This document shows positions 19,828 to 27,525 of a stretch of DNA of 64,000 bases, one piece after another. Positions within the stretch are counted from its first letter, which is position 1, and each line of letters begins with the position of its first letter. Below the pieces are notes generated by a model. It searched no databases. It was not told where the DNA came from and saw nothing but the letters and a program-made list of their open reading frames with translations. This DNA comes from Streptomyces exfoliatus (GTDB taxonomy: Bacteria; Actinomycetota; Actinomycetes; Streptomycetales; Streptomycetaceae), in contig NZ_JNZP01000029.1 of the NCBI RefSeq assembly GCF_000725545.1, positions 62,001 through 126,000 on the forward strand, read 5' to 3'. Both the position numbers and the translations under genes were made by a program.

Positions 19828-21039
19828 GTGCGTGTGTTGTTGTCGACGTACGGGTCACGCGGGAGCGTCGAGCCGATGGTGGGACTCGCGGTGCGGCTGC
19901 GGGAACTCGGCGCCGAGGCGCGGGTCTGCGCGCCGCCGGACGAGGAGTTCGGCGAGCTGCTGGCCCGTGCCGGCGTGCCGATGGTGCCGGTGGGGCAGCC
20001 GGTGCGCCCCCTCGTGACCTCGGTGAGGCCCGGTTCCGCCGCCGGACTGGCGCAGCGCGCGGCCGATCTGATCGCCGCTCAGTTCGGCCCGGTCGCGGCG
20101 GCGGCCGAGGGGTGCGACGCCCTGGTGGCAACCGGGCCGCTGCCGGTCACCGCCGGGGCGCGGTCGGTGGCCGACGCACTGGGCATCCGCTACGTGCACG
20201 TGAGCCACCAGCCGGTGGTCCTGCCGTCGCCGTACCAGCCCCCGCCCGCGCGGCGGGGGCGGCGGCTGCCCGAGGACATGGACGACAACCGGGAGCTGTG
20301 GGAGGTGGACGCGCGGAACGCGAACGACATGTTCGGCGCGGTCGTCAACGCCCACCGGGCGTCCTGCGGCCTGCCCCCGCTGGACAACGTCCGCGACTAC
20401 GCCTTCACCGACCGGCCCTGGCTGGCCACGGACCCTCTCCTGAGCCCGTGGCGGCCGACGGATCTGGCCGTGGTGCAGACGGGGGCGTGGATACGGCCGG
20501 ACAAGCGTCCGCTGCCGTCCGACCTCGTGGCGTTCCTGGACGCCGGCGAACCGCCGGTCTACGTCGGGTTCGGCAGCATGCCCCTGGGCGGTTCGAAGGA
20601 ACTCGCCCGGGTGGCCGTCGAGGCGCTCAGGGCGCGGGGCCTGCGGGCGATCGTCTCCCGTGGCTGGGCCGGCCTGGACGTGGTCGACGACGGGGACGAC
20701 TGCCTTGCCGTCGGCGAGGTGAACCAGCAGGCGCTTTTCGCCCGGGTGGCCGCCGTCGTGCACCACGGCAGTGCGGGCACGACGACGATGGCGGCCCGGG
20801 CGGGTGTGCCTCAGGTGGTGGTGCCGCAGGGTGCCGACCAGCCGTACTGGGCCGGCAGGGTGTCCGCGCTGGGTGTCGGGGTGGCGCACGACGGCCCCCT
20901 GCCGACCGTCGCCTCCCTGTCCGCCCTGCTCGAGGCGGCCCTGCTCCCCGGGATCAGGGCACGGGCCACCGCCGTGGCCGGTACGGTCCGCACCGACGGG
21001 ACGACGGTGGCCGCGCGCCTGCTGCTCGACGCGGTGTGA
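19828..21039 (+). CDS. GT1 family (UGT-type) glycosyltransferase
   Basis: 403 aa from GTG 19828 with SD AGGGGAG; this start gives the typical N-terminus MRVLLSTYGSRGSVEP. The GT-B fold is seen from the acceptor half (GLAVRLRELGAEARVCAPP) and the nucleotide-sugar signature HHGSAGTTTMAARAGVPQVV followed by QGADQPYWAGRV. It resembles Gtf enzymes that glycosylate natural products or sterol/phenol-like compounds. It sits alone, without deoxysugar or polyketide genes, so a detoxifying or scavenging role is as likely as antibiotic tailoring. Confidence 0.9.
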   Translation: MRVLLSTYGSRGSVEPMVGLAVRLRELGAEARVCAPPDEEFGELLARAGVPMVPVGQPVRPLVTSVRPGSAAGLAQRAADLIAAQFGPVAAAAEGCDALVATGPLPVTAGARSVADALGIRYVHVSHQPVVLPSPYQPPPARRGRRLPEDMDDNRELWEVDARNANDMFGAVVNAHRASCGLPPLDNVRDYAFTDRPWLATDPLLSPWRPTDLAVVQTGAWIRPDKRPLPSDLVAFLDAGEPPVYVGFGSMPLGGSKELARVAVEALRARGLRAIVSRGWAGLDVVDDGDDCLAVGEVNQQALFARVAAVVHHGSAGTTTMAARAGVPQVVVPQGADQPYWAGRVSALGVGVAHDGPLPTVASLSALLEAALLPGIRARATAVAGTVRTDGTTVAARLLLDAV

Positions 21040-21082
21040 TCCACACGCCCCGCCGGACAGGCCCTAGGGTCTTTCGTTTGGA

Positions 21083-21445
21083 TCAGGCCGGATCAGGGAG
21101 CGGGGTCTGGTGCCGTGCCTCGCAAGGCGGAGAAGGGCGCCATGGCGGAGCCATGGCAACCGCCGGGCGGTGCCGCCAGTCGTAGGCCATCTTCACATTG
21201 GCGGGGAAGACGCCCGCGAAGAAGAGCGCGGTGGCGTGGGCGCTCGCCCGTCGGGTCGCCGGAACCACGAGCCCCGCGGCCAGCGCGAGCTCCACCGCCC
21301 CGCTGGCCGCCGTCCAGGCGCGCGGGCTGCCCGGCAGGGCTCGCGGCACCGTGGCGTCGAACTGTCTGGGGGCGACGAAGTGGGCCACGCCCGCGGAAGC
21401 GAGCAGTCCGGCGAGCAGCAGGGCGGAACGTGCGGGCGTGGGCAT
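21083..21445 (-). CDS. DoxX family membrane protein
   Basis: 120 aa, ATG behind AAGGA. Three to four hydrophobic helices (LLLAGLLASAGVAHFVAP, AVELALAAGLVVPA, ATALFFAGVFPANVKMAYD) match DoxX-like small membrane proteins, where PANxxM and the early H-F motif are usual. Members are tied to redox or thiol balance in the membrane in some actinobacteria, but this one has no telling neighbours. The final ~25 residues are Pro-rich and may be unstructured. It is convergent with the glycosyltransferase gene. Confidence 0.8.
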   Translation of the reverse strand: MPTPARSALLLAGLLASAGVAHFVAPRQFDATVPRALPGSPRAWTAASGAVELALAAGLVVPATRRASAHATALFFAGVFPANVKMAYDWRHRPAVAMAPPWRPSPPCEARHQTPLPDPA

Positions 21446-21496
21446 CGGATTCCTTCGCGACGAGGAACGAGGTTACTGGACGGTAAGTATGACGGA

Positions 21497-21531
21497 GCCG
21501 AGGGCCGGACACCATGCGTCCGGCCTTCGGC
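21497..21531. terminator. Terminator of the Nudix gene
   Basis: A 14-bp stem GCCGAGGGCCGGAC/GTCCGGCCTTCGGC (one G-T pair) with a 7-base loop, just past the 3' end of the minus-strand Nudix gene. Confidence 0.7.
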
Positions 21532-21549
21532 GGCCCGTCCCCGTCGCGG

Positions 21550-22224
21550 CTATCGCGTGCGCATGTCGGCGAAAGGGCCGTCCAGGGCGGCCCATTGCAG
21601 GAGGAGGATGGTCTTGCCGTCCGTCACGCGTCCGTCACGGACCATGACGAGGGCCTCCGTGAAGTCGAGTTCGAGGACTTCGATGTCCTCGCCCTCCTCC
21701 TCGAGGCCGCCGCCGCTTCCGGTGCGGTCGGCCGGCGTGTAGGGGGCGGCGTAGAAGTGGAGGCGCTCGGTGACGGAGCCGGGGCTCATGTAGGCGTCGA
21801 GGACGTGGGTGAGCGGGCCGAGCGCGACCCCCAGCTCCTCGGCACTCTCGCGCCGGACGGCGTCGAGCGGATCGTCGCCGTCGAGCAGGCCCGCGGCCGC
21901 TTCGACGAGCATGCCGTCCGGGTGGTCGTTGACGTAGGCGGGGTAGCGGAACTGACGGGTGAGCAGCACACGACGGCGTTCGAGGTCGTACGGCAGGACG
22001 ACGGCCCCGTTGCCACGGTCGTAGGTCTCGCGCTGCTCGGTGACCCAGCGCCCGTCGCGGCGCCGGTAGTCGTACGTGGTGCGACGCAGGACGTGCCAGC
22101 CCTGGGAGGTGAGCTCCACGTCCCGGACCACGACGTCGGGGTTGCGGTCCAGATCGCGGCCGGCCCGGTCGAGGCCGGTGCGGCCGCGATGGTCGGGGAC
22201 GTCGATGCCGGGGCGGCCCGTCAC
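21550..22224 (-). CDS. Nudix hydrolase (NudK/ADP-ribose pyrophosphatase group)
   Basis: 224 aa from a GTG whose bases overlap the stop of the upstream DUF4406 gene (GTGA). The Nudix box is GLLDGDDPLDAVRRESAEEL followed by GV; the REx2EExG core is intact, while the first Glu of the usual GX5E is Asp. The motif is preceded by LTRQFRYPAYVNDHPDGMLVE, typical of enzymes acting on ADP-ribose, GDP-mannose or similar sugar nucleotides. Coupling with a deoxyribosyltransferase-like gene and a divergent DeoR regulator points to nucleoside or NAD turnover. Confidence 0.88.
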   Translation of the reverse strand: MTGRPGIDVPDHRGRTGLDRAGRDLDRNPDVVVRDVELTSQGWHVLRRTTYDYRRRDGRWVTEQRETYDRGNGAVVLPYDLERRRVLLTRQFRYPAYVNDHPDGMLVEAAAGLLDGDDPLDAVRRESAEELGVALGPLTHVLDAYMSPGSVTERLHFYAAPYTPADRTGSGGGLEEEGEDIEVLELDFTEALVMVRDGRVTDGKTILLLQWAALDGPFADMRTR

Positions 22225-22604
22225 ACGGCCTCCCGTGCGGTGCGGCGGGGGATCTCGGCCACGTCGTGGTAGACGGGCAGGCCGCGGCGGCGGGCGGCGG
22301 CGACGTCCTGGTCGGCTCCCGCGGAGTCGCCGGGCAGACGCAGCACGGCGTCGCAGTGGGCGAGCAGGCGGTCGGCGGCCGGGTAGAGCACCTGGTCGGC
22401 GAGGGGGTCGGCGGGGCCCGCACCGGCCGACCGGAGGACGGGGAGCGCGATCCATTCCCCGATGACGGGGAGGTGGCCGGTGGCGAAGACGGGCCAGGCG
22501 GCGGCTTCGAGGCGCGCGAGGTTGGCGGCCATGGCCTGCGGGTCTCCGCCCGTGCCGGAACGATAGGGGCCGGCGATCAGGATGAGCAGGGGCTTGTCGG
22601 TCAT
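22221..22604 (-). CDS. DUF4406 (nucleoside 2-deoxyribosyltransferase-like) protein
   Basis: 127 aa. LILIAGPYRSG near the N-terminus and the later DAVLRLPGDSAGADQDVAAARRR are the marks of DUF4406, a Rossmann-like family related to nucleoside 2-deoxyribosyltransferases. The usual GxS/E-type region is partly kept (LPGDSAGADQDV). It is translationally coupled to the Nudix gene and transcribed away from the DeoR gene. Enzymatic activity has not been shown for most members, so a sugar-nucleotide role is inferred. Confidence 0.85.
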   Translation of the reverse strand: MTDKPLLILIAGPYRSGTGGDPQAMAANLARLEAAAWPVFATGHLPVIGEWIALPVLRSAGAGPADPLADQVLYPAADRLLAHCDAVLRLPGDSAGADQDVAAARRRGLPVYHDVAEIPRRTAREAV

Positions 22605-22620
22605 GCCGCGCTACGATACA

Positions 22621-22634
22621 TGCAAAAACGTGCA
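22621..22634. promoter_or_regulatory. Candidate DeoR-type operator
   Basis: TGCAAAAACGTGCA lies between the divergent DUF4406 and DeoR genes (TGCA-N6-TGCA), in an AT-rich pocket unlike its surroundings. A regulator here could control both directions. Confidence 0.4.
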
Positions 22635-22654
22635 ACAACAGGAGAGAATGCGGA

Positions 22655-23413
22655 ATGCTGGCTGCTGAACGGCGCGACCACCTGCTCGAACTGCTCGCCC
22701 GCGAGGGCAAGATCGTCGCGAAGGACGTCGCCGCCCGACTGGGGATCTCCGAGGACAGCGTGCGGCGCGACCTGCGCGACCTCGCGACCGAGGGACTGTG
22801 CCAGCGGGTCTACGGCGGGGCGCTGCCCGTATCGCCCGCGGTGGCCGACTACGCGGCCAGGCAGACCGTGGCGACCGACGGCAAACGGAAGGTCGCCACG
22901 GCGGCTGCGGCGCTGGTCCGGCCGGGCAGTGCCCTGATCCTCGACGGCGGGACCACCGCCCTCGCCGTCGCCCGCGCCCTCCCGCAGGACCTGGAGTGCA
23001 CCGTGATCACCCACAGCCCGACGATCGTGGCCGCGCTGCTCGAACACCCGTGCGCCGAGCTCTTTCTGCTCGGGGGCCGCGTCTTCAAGCACTCGGCGGT
23101 CGCCTGCGGGGCCGCCGCCGTGGAGGCCGCGCAGAACGTCTCGGCCGACCTCTGCCTGCTCGGTGTCACCGGCGTGCACCCCGAGGCGGGGCTGACGACC
23201 GGAGACGCCGAGGAGGCGGCGATGAAGCGCGCGCTGGCCGCACGGGCGGCGGACACCCACATCCTCGCGTCCTCCGAGAAGATCGGCACGGCGTCACGGT
23301 TCCGCGTGCTGCCCTGGGAGGAGATCACCGGGCTCATCACCGACGCGGATCCCGGCCATGCGGTGATCGAGCAGCTCACCTCTCGGGGTGTGGAGGTCCT
23401 GACGGCCGGCTGA
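22655..23413 (+). CDS. DeoR family transcriptional regulator
   Basis: 252 aa with SD AGGAGAG. The N-terminal DeoR helix-turn-helix is clear (RRDHLLELLAREGKIVAKDV, then LGISEDSVRRDLRDLA and RVYGGA). The C-terminal DeoRC sugar-phosphate sensor is an isomerase-like fold (LILDGGTTALAVARAL, LLGVTGVHPEAGLTT, ASSEKIGTAS). Proteins of this type repress sugar or nucleoside catabolic genes and are released by a phosphorylated sugar. It is divergent from the DUF4406-Nudix pair, which is therefore its most likely target. Confidence 0.93.
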   Translation: MLAAERRDHLLELLAREGKIVAKDVAARLGISEDSVRRDLRDLATEGLCQRVYGGALPVSPAVADYAARQTVATDGKRKVATAAAALVRPGSALILDGGTTALAVARALPQDLECTVITHSPTIVAALLEHPCAELFLLGGRVFKHSAVACGAAAVEAAQNVSADLCLLGVTGVHPEAGLTTGDAEEAAMKRALAARAADTHILASSEKIGTASRFRVLPWEEITGLITDADPGHAVIEQLTSRGVEVLTAG

Positions 23414-23422
23414 CAGCAGGCA

Positions 23423-23485
23423 GGGGGCACCCGGGGGCTGACGACGCAGCTCCGGAGGTGCCCCCGACGGGCCGGAGGTGCCCCC
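23423..23485. terminator. Bidirectional terminator with duplicated arm
   Basis: GGGGGCACC (23423-23431) can pair with either of two GGTGCCCCC copies (23457-23465, 23477-23485), which lie in a direct repeat CCGGAGGTGCCCCCG. It separates the convergent DeoR and ATPase genes. Confidence 0.65.
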
Positions 23486-23491
23486 GCGGTC

Positions 23492-25603
23492 TCATCCCTG
23501 CGGCCACGTCGCTTCCGTCGCGGAGGGGAGCGCTCCGCTCCGCGTTCCCGCGTGGGGCACCGGCACGAACGGCTTGTCGTGGCGCGCGGCGCCGTCGGCG
23601 GAGGGCTCCAGGTGGTCCAGCAGGCGGCGCAGCGCCGCGCGGGCCTGGGGAGCGGTGTCCGGGCCCGTCGCGAGGTGCGTCAGGGCGCGTTGGGCCCGGC
23701 GCCGTGCGCGGCCCGTGCGGCCGGCGCGGTGGTCGGCGAACGCGCGGGCGTACTGGGCCAGCGCCGTGGCCCAGGCGTCGTCGCGGTTGCGCGGCTGCGC
23801 GAGGGCGCGAAGAGCGGTGCGGCCGGCGGACTCGGGGTCGGTGTGGGCCTGCACGACGGCGAGCGCGGCCAGGCTGACGGTCGGCGGAGGACCGCCTGGC
23901 GCCGACTCGGGGACCATGTCGGCCGCTTGGCGGTAGTACCGGACGGCCTCCTCCGGGTCGTGCCGGTGCCAGGCCAGCGTGCCGTGGACGTGGGAGACGC
24001 GCCCGATGAGGGCGTCGTCGCCGGCCATGACGGCGGCAGGCCAGGCGAGGTCCAGGAGCCGCCGTGCGGTGCGCGGATCGTGAGCGGCGGTCAGCCAGGC
24101 CGCCAGCCACTGTCCGCGGGGTGCGAGCGGACTCCCGGCCGGGAGGTGGGGCAGGAGGCCGAGGACGAGGGCGCTGCCCTCGCGGCCCTGTTCGTGGACC
24201 GCCCACCAGAACCAGAGACTCAGCACCGCCTCAAGGGCTTCCTCGATGTGATCGCCGTCGGGCGGGCGGCCGTCGGCGCCGGCCAGCGCCCGGGGGGCGA
24301 GCGCCATGAGGTCGTCGTACTCGTCCAGGACGGTCTGCAGGGCCTGGTGCTGCAGACCCATGTGCCACAGGGTCTCGGCGACCGCCGCCACGCCACGGTA
24401 GTGGACGGCGTGCCGGGCCAGCGCGCCCGGCAGCTCCCCCGCGCCGCGGAGCCGTTCCGTGCCGAAGTCCCGTGCGGCGCGCGCCATGCGGTAGCGGGGC
24501 CGGCGCACCGCGCCCGGTTCTCCGAACGCGCGCAGCACCCCGGTGGCGCTCAGAAGGGCCAGGCAGGAGGGCACCAGGTCCGGTTCGACACCGGCTCCGG
24601 AGCACAGGAGTACGGCGGCGGCCTCGGTGAACGAGCCCTCGAAGACGCTCGCCCGGTGCCACACCGTCCGTACGAGCGGATCGCAGAGCGTGTGGACCGC
24701 GCCGATGGACGCGTGCAGGGAGCGGTGCCGCCGGAGCGCGGGGCCCGGGCCGGTCAGCCAGCACTGGTCCGCCTCCAGGCGGGCGGCGAGTTCCCCGAGC
24801 GTCCGGTCGGCCAGCTGGCCCGCGGCCAGTTCGATCGCCAGGGGGACGCCTTCGAGGAGGCGGCAGACCCTGCTGACCGTGGGCAGCTCGGAGGCCCGCA
24901 CCGGCCGGCCGCCGTGGGCGCGGGACGGCGTGCGGGCCAGGAAGAGCGCGACGGCGGGGGACGGCTCCGTCCCGCCCGGCAGGCCGTCGACCTCCAGCGG
25001 CGCGACACGGATCACGTGCTCGTCGCCGAGCCCGAGCGCGCGGCGGGCCGTGACGAGGACGCGGAGACCCGGCACGGCCATGAGGAGGCGTTGGACCAGG
25101 CCCGCGCACTCGGTGTGCACGGGGTCGACGTCGTCCAGGACGACCAGCAACGCCTCGGCGGGTACGGCACGCGCCGCTTCGGCGATGTCCACGCACTCGC
25201 GCACCACGGCAGGGGTACGGCGGAGGGACGGGACGCCCTGGCCGGGCGGCGCCCCCGCCGCGGCGATGAGGGCGCGGAGCAGCCTGGCCGTCAGCGCGCG
25301 CGGTCCGACGGGGACACCGTCGTGCCAGCGCACCCGGACCACGGCCTGTCCCGCGTCAGCGGCCGGGGAGGCGGCCAGGGTCCGGGCGAGCCGGCTCTTG
25401 CCGATGCCGGCGGCTCCCGTCACGGTCACCAGCCGGTGCAGGGCCAGGGCCGACCGCAGTTCCGCCAGTTCGCCCTCGCGGCCGACAAGCCCGCGCGTTC
25501 CGCGCGACCGGTCCCCGGGCTCGGGCCCGTAGCCGTCGCCACGTGTCCATACGTCGGGATGCTCCACAGCCTGTCGCCACCGCTTCCGTCGGGGACGCCG
25601 CAC
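23492..25603 (-). CDS. AfsR/LuxR-like STAND ATPase without a DNA-binding domain
   Basis: 703 aa. After a short basic N-terminus and GLVGREGELAELR, an NB-ARC-like ATPase follows: Walker A GAAGIGKSRL (about 63-72), Walker B LLVVLDDVD, and GVPLAIELAAGQL. The remaining ~330 residues are helical repeats of TPR type. Related regulators carry a SARP or LuxR DNA-binding domain at one end; neither is present, so this is a stand-alone STAND ATPase that probably acts through a partner. The start is uncertain: an in-frame GTG 12 codons later would begin at VEHPDVW. A strong hairpin lies at its 3' end. Confidence 0.82.
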   Translation of the reverse strand: MRRPRRKRWRQAVEHPDVWTRGDGYGPEPGDRSRGTRGLVGREGELAELRSALALHRLVTVTGAAGIGKSRLARTLAASPAADAGQAVVRVRWHDGVPVGPRALTARLLRALIAAAGAPPGQGVPSLRRTPAVVRECVDIAEAARAVPAEALLVVLDDVDPVHTECAGLVQRLLMAVPGLRVLVTARRALGLGDEHVIRVAPLEVDGLPGGTEPSPAVALFLARTPSRAHGGRPVRASELPTVSRVCRLLEGVPLAIELAAGQLADRTLGELAARLEADQCWLTGPGPALRRHRSLHASIGAVHTLCDPLVRTVWHRASVFEGSFTEAAAVLLCSGAGVEPDLVPSCLALLSATGVLRAFGEPGAVRRPRYRMARAARDFGTERLRGAGELPGALARHAVHYRGVAAVAETLWHMGLQHQALQTVLDEYDDLMALAPRALAGADGRPPDGDHIEEALEAVLSLWFWWAVHEQGREGSALVLGLLPHLPAGSPLAPRGQWLAAWLTAAHDPRTARRLLDLAWPAAVMAGDDALIGRVSHVHGTLAWHRHDPEEAVRYYRQAADMVPESAPGGPPPTVSLAALAVVQAHTDPESAGRTALRALAQPRNRDDAWATALAQYARAFADHRAGRTGRARRRAQRALTHLATGPDTAPQARAALRRLLDHLEPSADGAARHDKPFVPVPHAGTRSGALPSATEATWPQG

Positions 25604-25912
25604 GTCCGATGTCGGGTTCCGGCACGGATTCAGAAGTCAGGACCCGCGGCCGGAACCCGCAGGCCACGGGTGCAGAACCGTCACTGCAAGCGGCGTCACG
25701 GCTACCCCAACGCGCGACCGGTTCACCGAGTGGCGCCCGAGGCCACCGGACCACCCTCCATGACGAACGGCAGAACGCGTGACGCAATACGAACGACCCG
25801 TCCCAGCGGTCATTTCCGGGCCCGAACCGGGTACTCGCCCGAGAGTTCGGGCCGCCGGGGTCTCAGGGCCGTCGTCGGCCGCGTACGGCACCAGCGGGAA
25901 GGGTGATCCCCG
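25604..25912. other. Divergent intergenic region
   Basis: 309 bases between the ATPase gene (minus) and the phosphoribosyltransferase gene (plus). No credible gene. GGGTAC at 25829-25834 has the sequence of a SigB-type -10 box, but the matching -35 G-N-N-T at 14-16 bases upstream is not there. Confidence 0.4.
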
Positions 25913-26608
25913 ATGCGGTTCCACGATCATCGGCAGGCGGGACAGGAGCTGGCGGCCAGGCTCGTCGAGTGGGCGGCCGACGGCGACCTCGGCGAGCCCG
26001 TCGTGCTGGCCCTTCCACGCGGCGGCGTGCCCGTCGCGGCGGAGATCGCCCGTGCGCTCGGAACACCGATGGACGTTCTGGTGGCACGCAAGATCGGCCT
26101 GCCGGACCGGCCCGAGGTCGGCGTCGGCGCCCTCGTGGGCGAGGACGCGCCCGTGTTCGATGAGGAGAGCCTGGCGATGCTCGGGATGAGTGAGGACGAG
26201 TTCGCCCCCGAGGTCGCACGGCAGAGGGCCGAACTGCACCGCCGGGAGGATCTGTACCGGCAGGGCAGGCCGGATCCGGAGACCGCCGGGCGGACCGTCG
26301 TCCTCGTCGACGACGGGCTCGCCACGGGCGTGACCGCGCGTGCCGCACTGCGTCATCTGCGGGGCACGGATCCGGGCCGGCTGATTCTCGCCGTGCCGGT
26401 CGGCTCACCGGAGGCCGCCGAGGCCATGCGCCGCGAGGCCGACGACGTGATCTGCCTGTACCGGCCGGACTCCTTCCGGTCCGTCGGCGAGTGGTACGAG
26501 GAGTTCCCCCAGGTCACTGACAACGAGGTGATCTCCACGCTTCGTACTCCGGCGATCAGCCCCGCCCGAGGGCCCGTGGGTCGCGGCGGAGCCTCACGCC
26601 GAGGCTGA
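25913..26608 (+). CDS. Phosphoribosyltransferase domain protein
   Basis: 231 aa. The PRPP loop VVLVDDGLATGVTA (~125-138) and the early LALPRGGVPVAAEIARALG identify the type I PRTase fold of the stress-associated 'phosphoribosyltransferase' family often found beside erythromycin-esterase or Dps-like genes. The hood (about 70-110) is short and acidic. Base specificity cannot be read from sequence. It begins the stress-gene region and ends at a perfect hairpin (26637-26662). Confidence 0.88.
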   Translation: MRFHDHRQAGQELAARLVEWAADGDLGEPVVLALPRGGVPVAAEIARALGTPMDVLVARKIGLPDRPEVGVGALVGEDAPVFDEESLAMLGMSEDEFAPEVARQRAELHRREDLYRQGRPDPETAGRTVVLVDDGLATGVTARAALRHLRGTDPGRLILAVPVGSPEAAEAMRREADDVICLYRPDSFRSVGEWYEEFPQVTDNEVISTLRTPAISPARGPVGRGGASRRG

Positions 26609-26636
26609 CACGGGCGGACCCCAGGCTGATACGGGG

Positions 26637-26662
26637 CCCTCGGGTCACCCCGCGCCCGAGGG
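26637..26662. terminator. Terminator of the phosphoribosyltransferase gene
   Basis: Perfect 8-bp stem CCCTCGGG/CCCGAGGG with a 10-base loop. Confidence 0.55.
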
Positions 26663-26680
26663 TCACCGTCGACCCGAGGT

Positions 26681-26814
26681 TCACGGTGAACCGCCGGAGG
26701 GTCACGGTGCACCCCAGACTCACGGTGAGCCCGAGGGCCGTCGGACGTCACGGTGAACCGCCGGAGGGTCCCGGTGCACCCCAGACTCACGGTGAGCCCG
26801 AGGGCCGTCGGACG
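26681..26814. repeat. 67-bp tandem duplication with TCACGGTG boxes
   Basis: 26681-26747 is repeated at 26748-26814 with a single mismatch (A to C in the second box). TCACGGTG starts at 26681, 26702, 26720, 26748 and 26787, with TCCCGGTG at 26769. Each unit contains the palindrome CTCACGGTGAG. Confidence 0.95.
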
Positions 26815-27069
26815 CGTTGTCCGCGCGTACTCGCATCGGCTCGGGCTGCATGTGAGGCCTGCGACGTACGGTGCGCGCCGCCGTGCCGGCCGGGTCGGCG
26901 CCTCCCCAGGGGCAGGCGCCGAACGACCCGCCGGATTCCGGCACCGACCCCGTTTGTGGCGCGGCCCCGGGGGCACCGCTGGGTGGGACCGCGATGAGGC
27001 GACCGGGCCGGGGACTGCCCGGCGCCCCGTCCCGCGTACGACGTCCCCCGCACATGACCGGAGGCGACC

Positions 27070-27474
27070 ATGCCGGGACGAGAGGAGCTTCCCTCGACCC
27101 TGGAGCGCTCCCCGAAGGCGGCGCAGCGCACCTGGGTCAAGGCCCACGACTCGGCCGTGGAGCAGTACGGGGAGGGCGAGCGGGCCCATCGGGTCGCCTT
27201 CAGCGCGCTCAAGCACTCGTACGAGAAGGTCGGCGACCACTGGGAGCGCAAGGAACACGGCCGCAAGGGCCCTTCCGACCCACGGGCCGCCACCCCCAGG
27301 GAGCGACCGGCCCGCAGCGGTGAGGGAGTCGACGAGAGCGCCACCAAGCAGCACCTGTACGAGCTCGCGCGGCGCCTGGACATCGACGGCCGCTCACGGA
27401 TGAGCAGAAGCGAGCTGCTGGAGGCGATACGCAAGGAGAACCGTACGCAGACGCGCGAAGCCCGCTCCGGATAG
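27070..27474 (+). CDS. ChaB-like protein with a C-terminal Rho-N/SAP-like domain
   Basis: 134 aa. The N-terminal half matches the ChaB fold (MPGREELPSTLERSPKAAQR, then KAHDSAVEQYGEGERAHRVA and WERK). A polar linker follows. The C-terminal ~40 residues (TKQHLYELARRLDIDGRSRM, then SRSELLEAIRK) have the pattern of the Rho termination factor N-terminal / SAP-like nucleic-acid-binding motif. Such fusions are common in actinobacteria as stress-induced small basic proteins. A role on DNA or RNA is inferred. A strong hairpin separates it from transketolase. Confidence 0.85.
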   Translation: MPGREELPSTLERSPKAAQRTWVKAHDSAVEQYGEGERAHRVAFSALKHSYEKVGDHWERKEHGRKGPSDPRAATPRERPARSGEGVDESATKQHLYELARRLDIDGRSRMSRSELLEAIRKENRTQTREARSG

Positions 27475-27476
27475 AC

Positions 27477-27505
27477 GGGGGACCGCACGGGCCGTGCGGT
27501 CCCCC
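27477..27505. terminator. Strong hairpin between ChaB-like and transketolase genes
   Basis: Perfect 12-bp stem GGGGGACCGCAC/GTGCGGTCCCCC with loop GGGCC, only 20 bases before the transketolase start. It ends the first gene and could also limit read-through into the second. Confidence 0.75.
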
Positions 27506-27525
27506 CGCGTGAAAGGACCTGCGCC

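Larger units (their letters stand above)
26609..27069. other. Non-coding region with tandem duplication
   Basis: 461 bases without a credible gene. The left part holds the terminator and a 67-bp tandem duplication rich in TCACGGTG boxes. The right part is ordinary G+C-rich spacer leading to the ChaB-like gene. Confidence 0.6.

Noticed and set aside
19828..21039. Part of an antibiotic biosynthetic cluster
   Set aside because: The glycosyltransferase is isolated: no polyketide or peptide synthase, deoxysugar or resistance gene next to it. The polyprenyl synthase at 41.9 kb likewise has no terpene cyclase.
21059..21110. Insertion-sequence end or REP element
   Set aside because: The stretch CTAGGGTCTTTCGTTTGGAT looks familiar from streptomycete intergenic DNA, but I see no inverted partner, target duplication or transposase.
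25829..25834. SigB promoter upstream of the phosphoribosyltransferase gene
   Set aside because: GGGTAC alone is too common; no G-N-N-T lies at 14-16 bases upstream.
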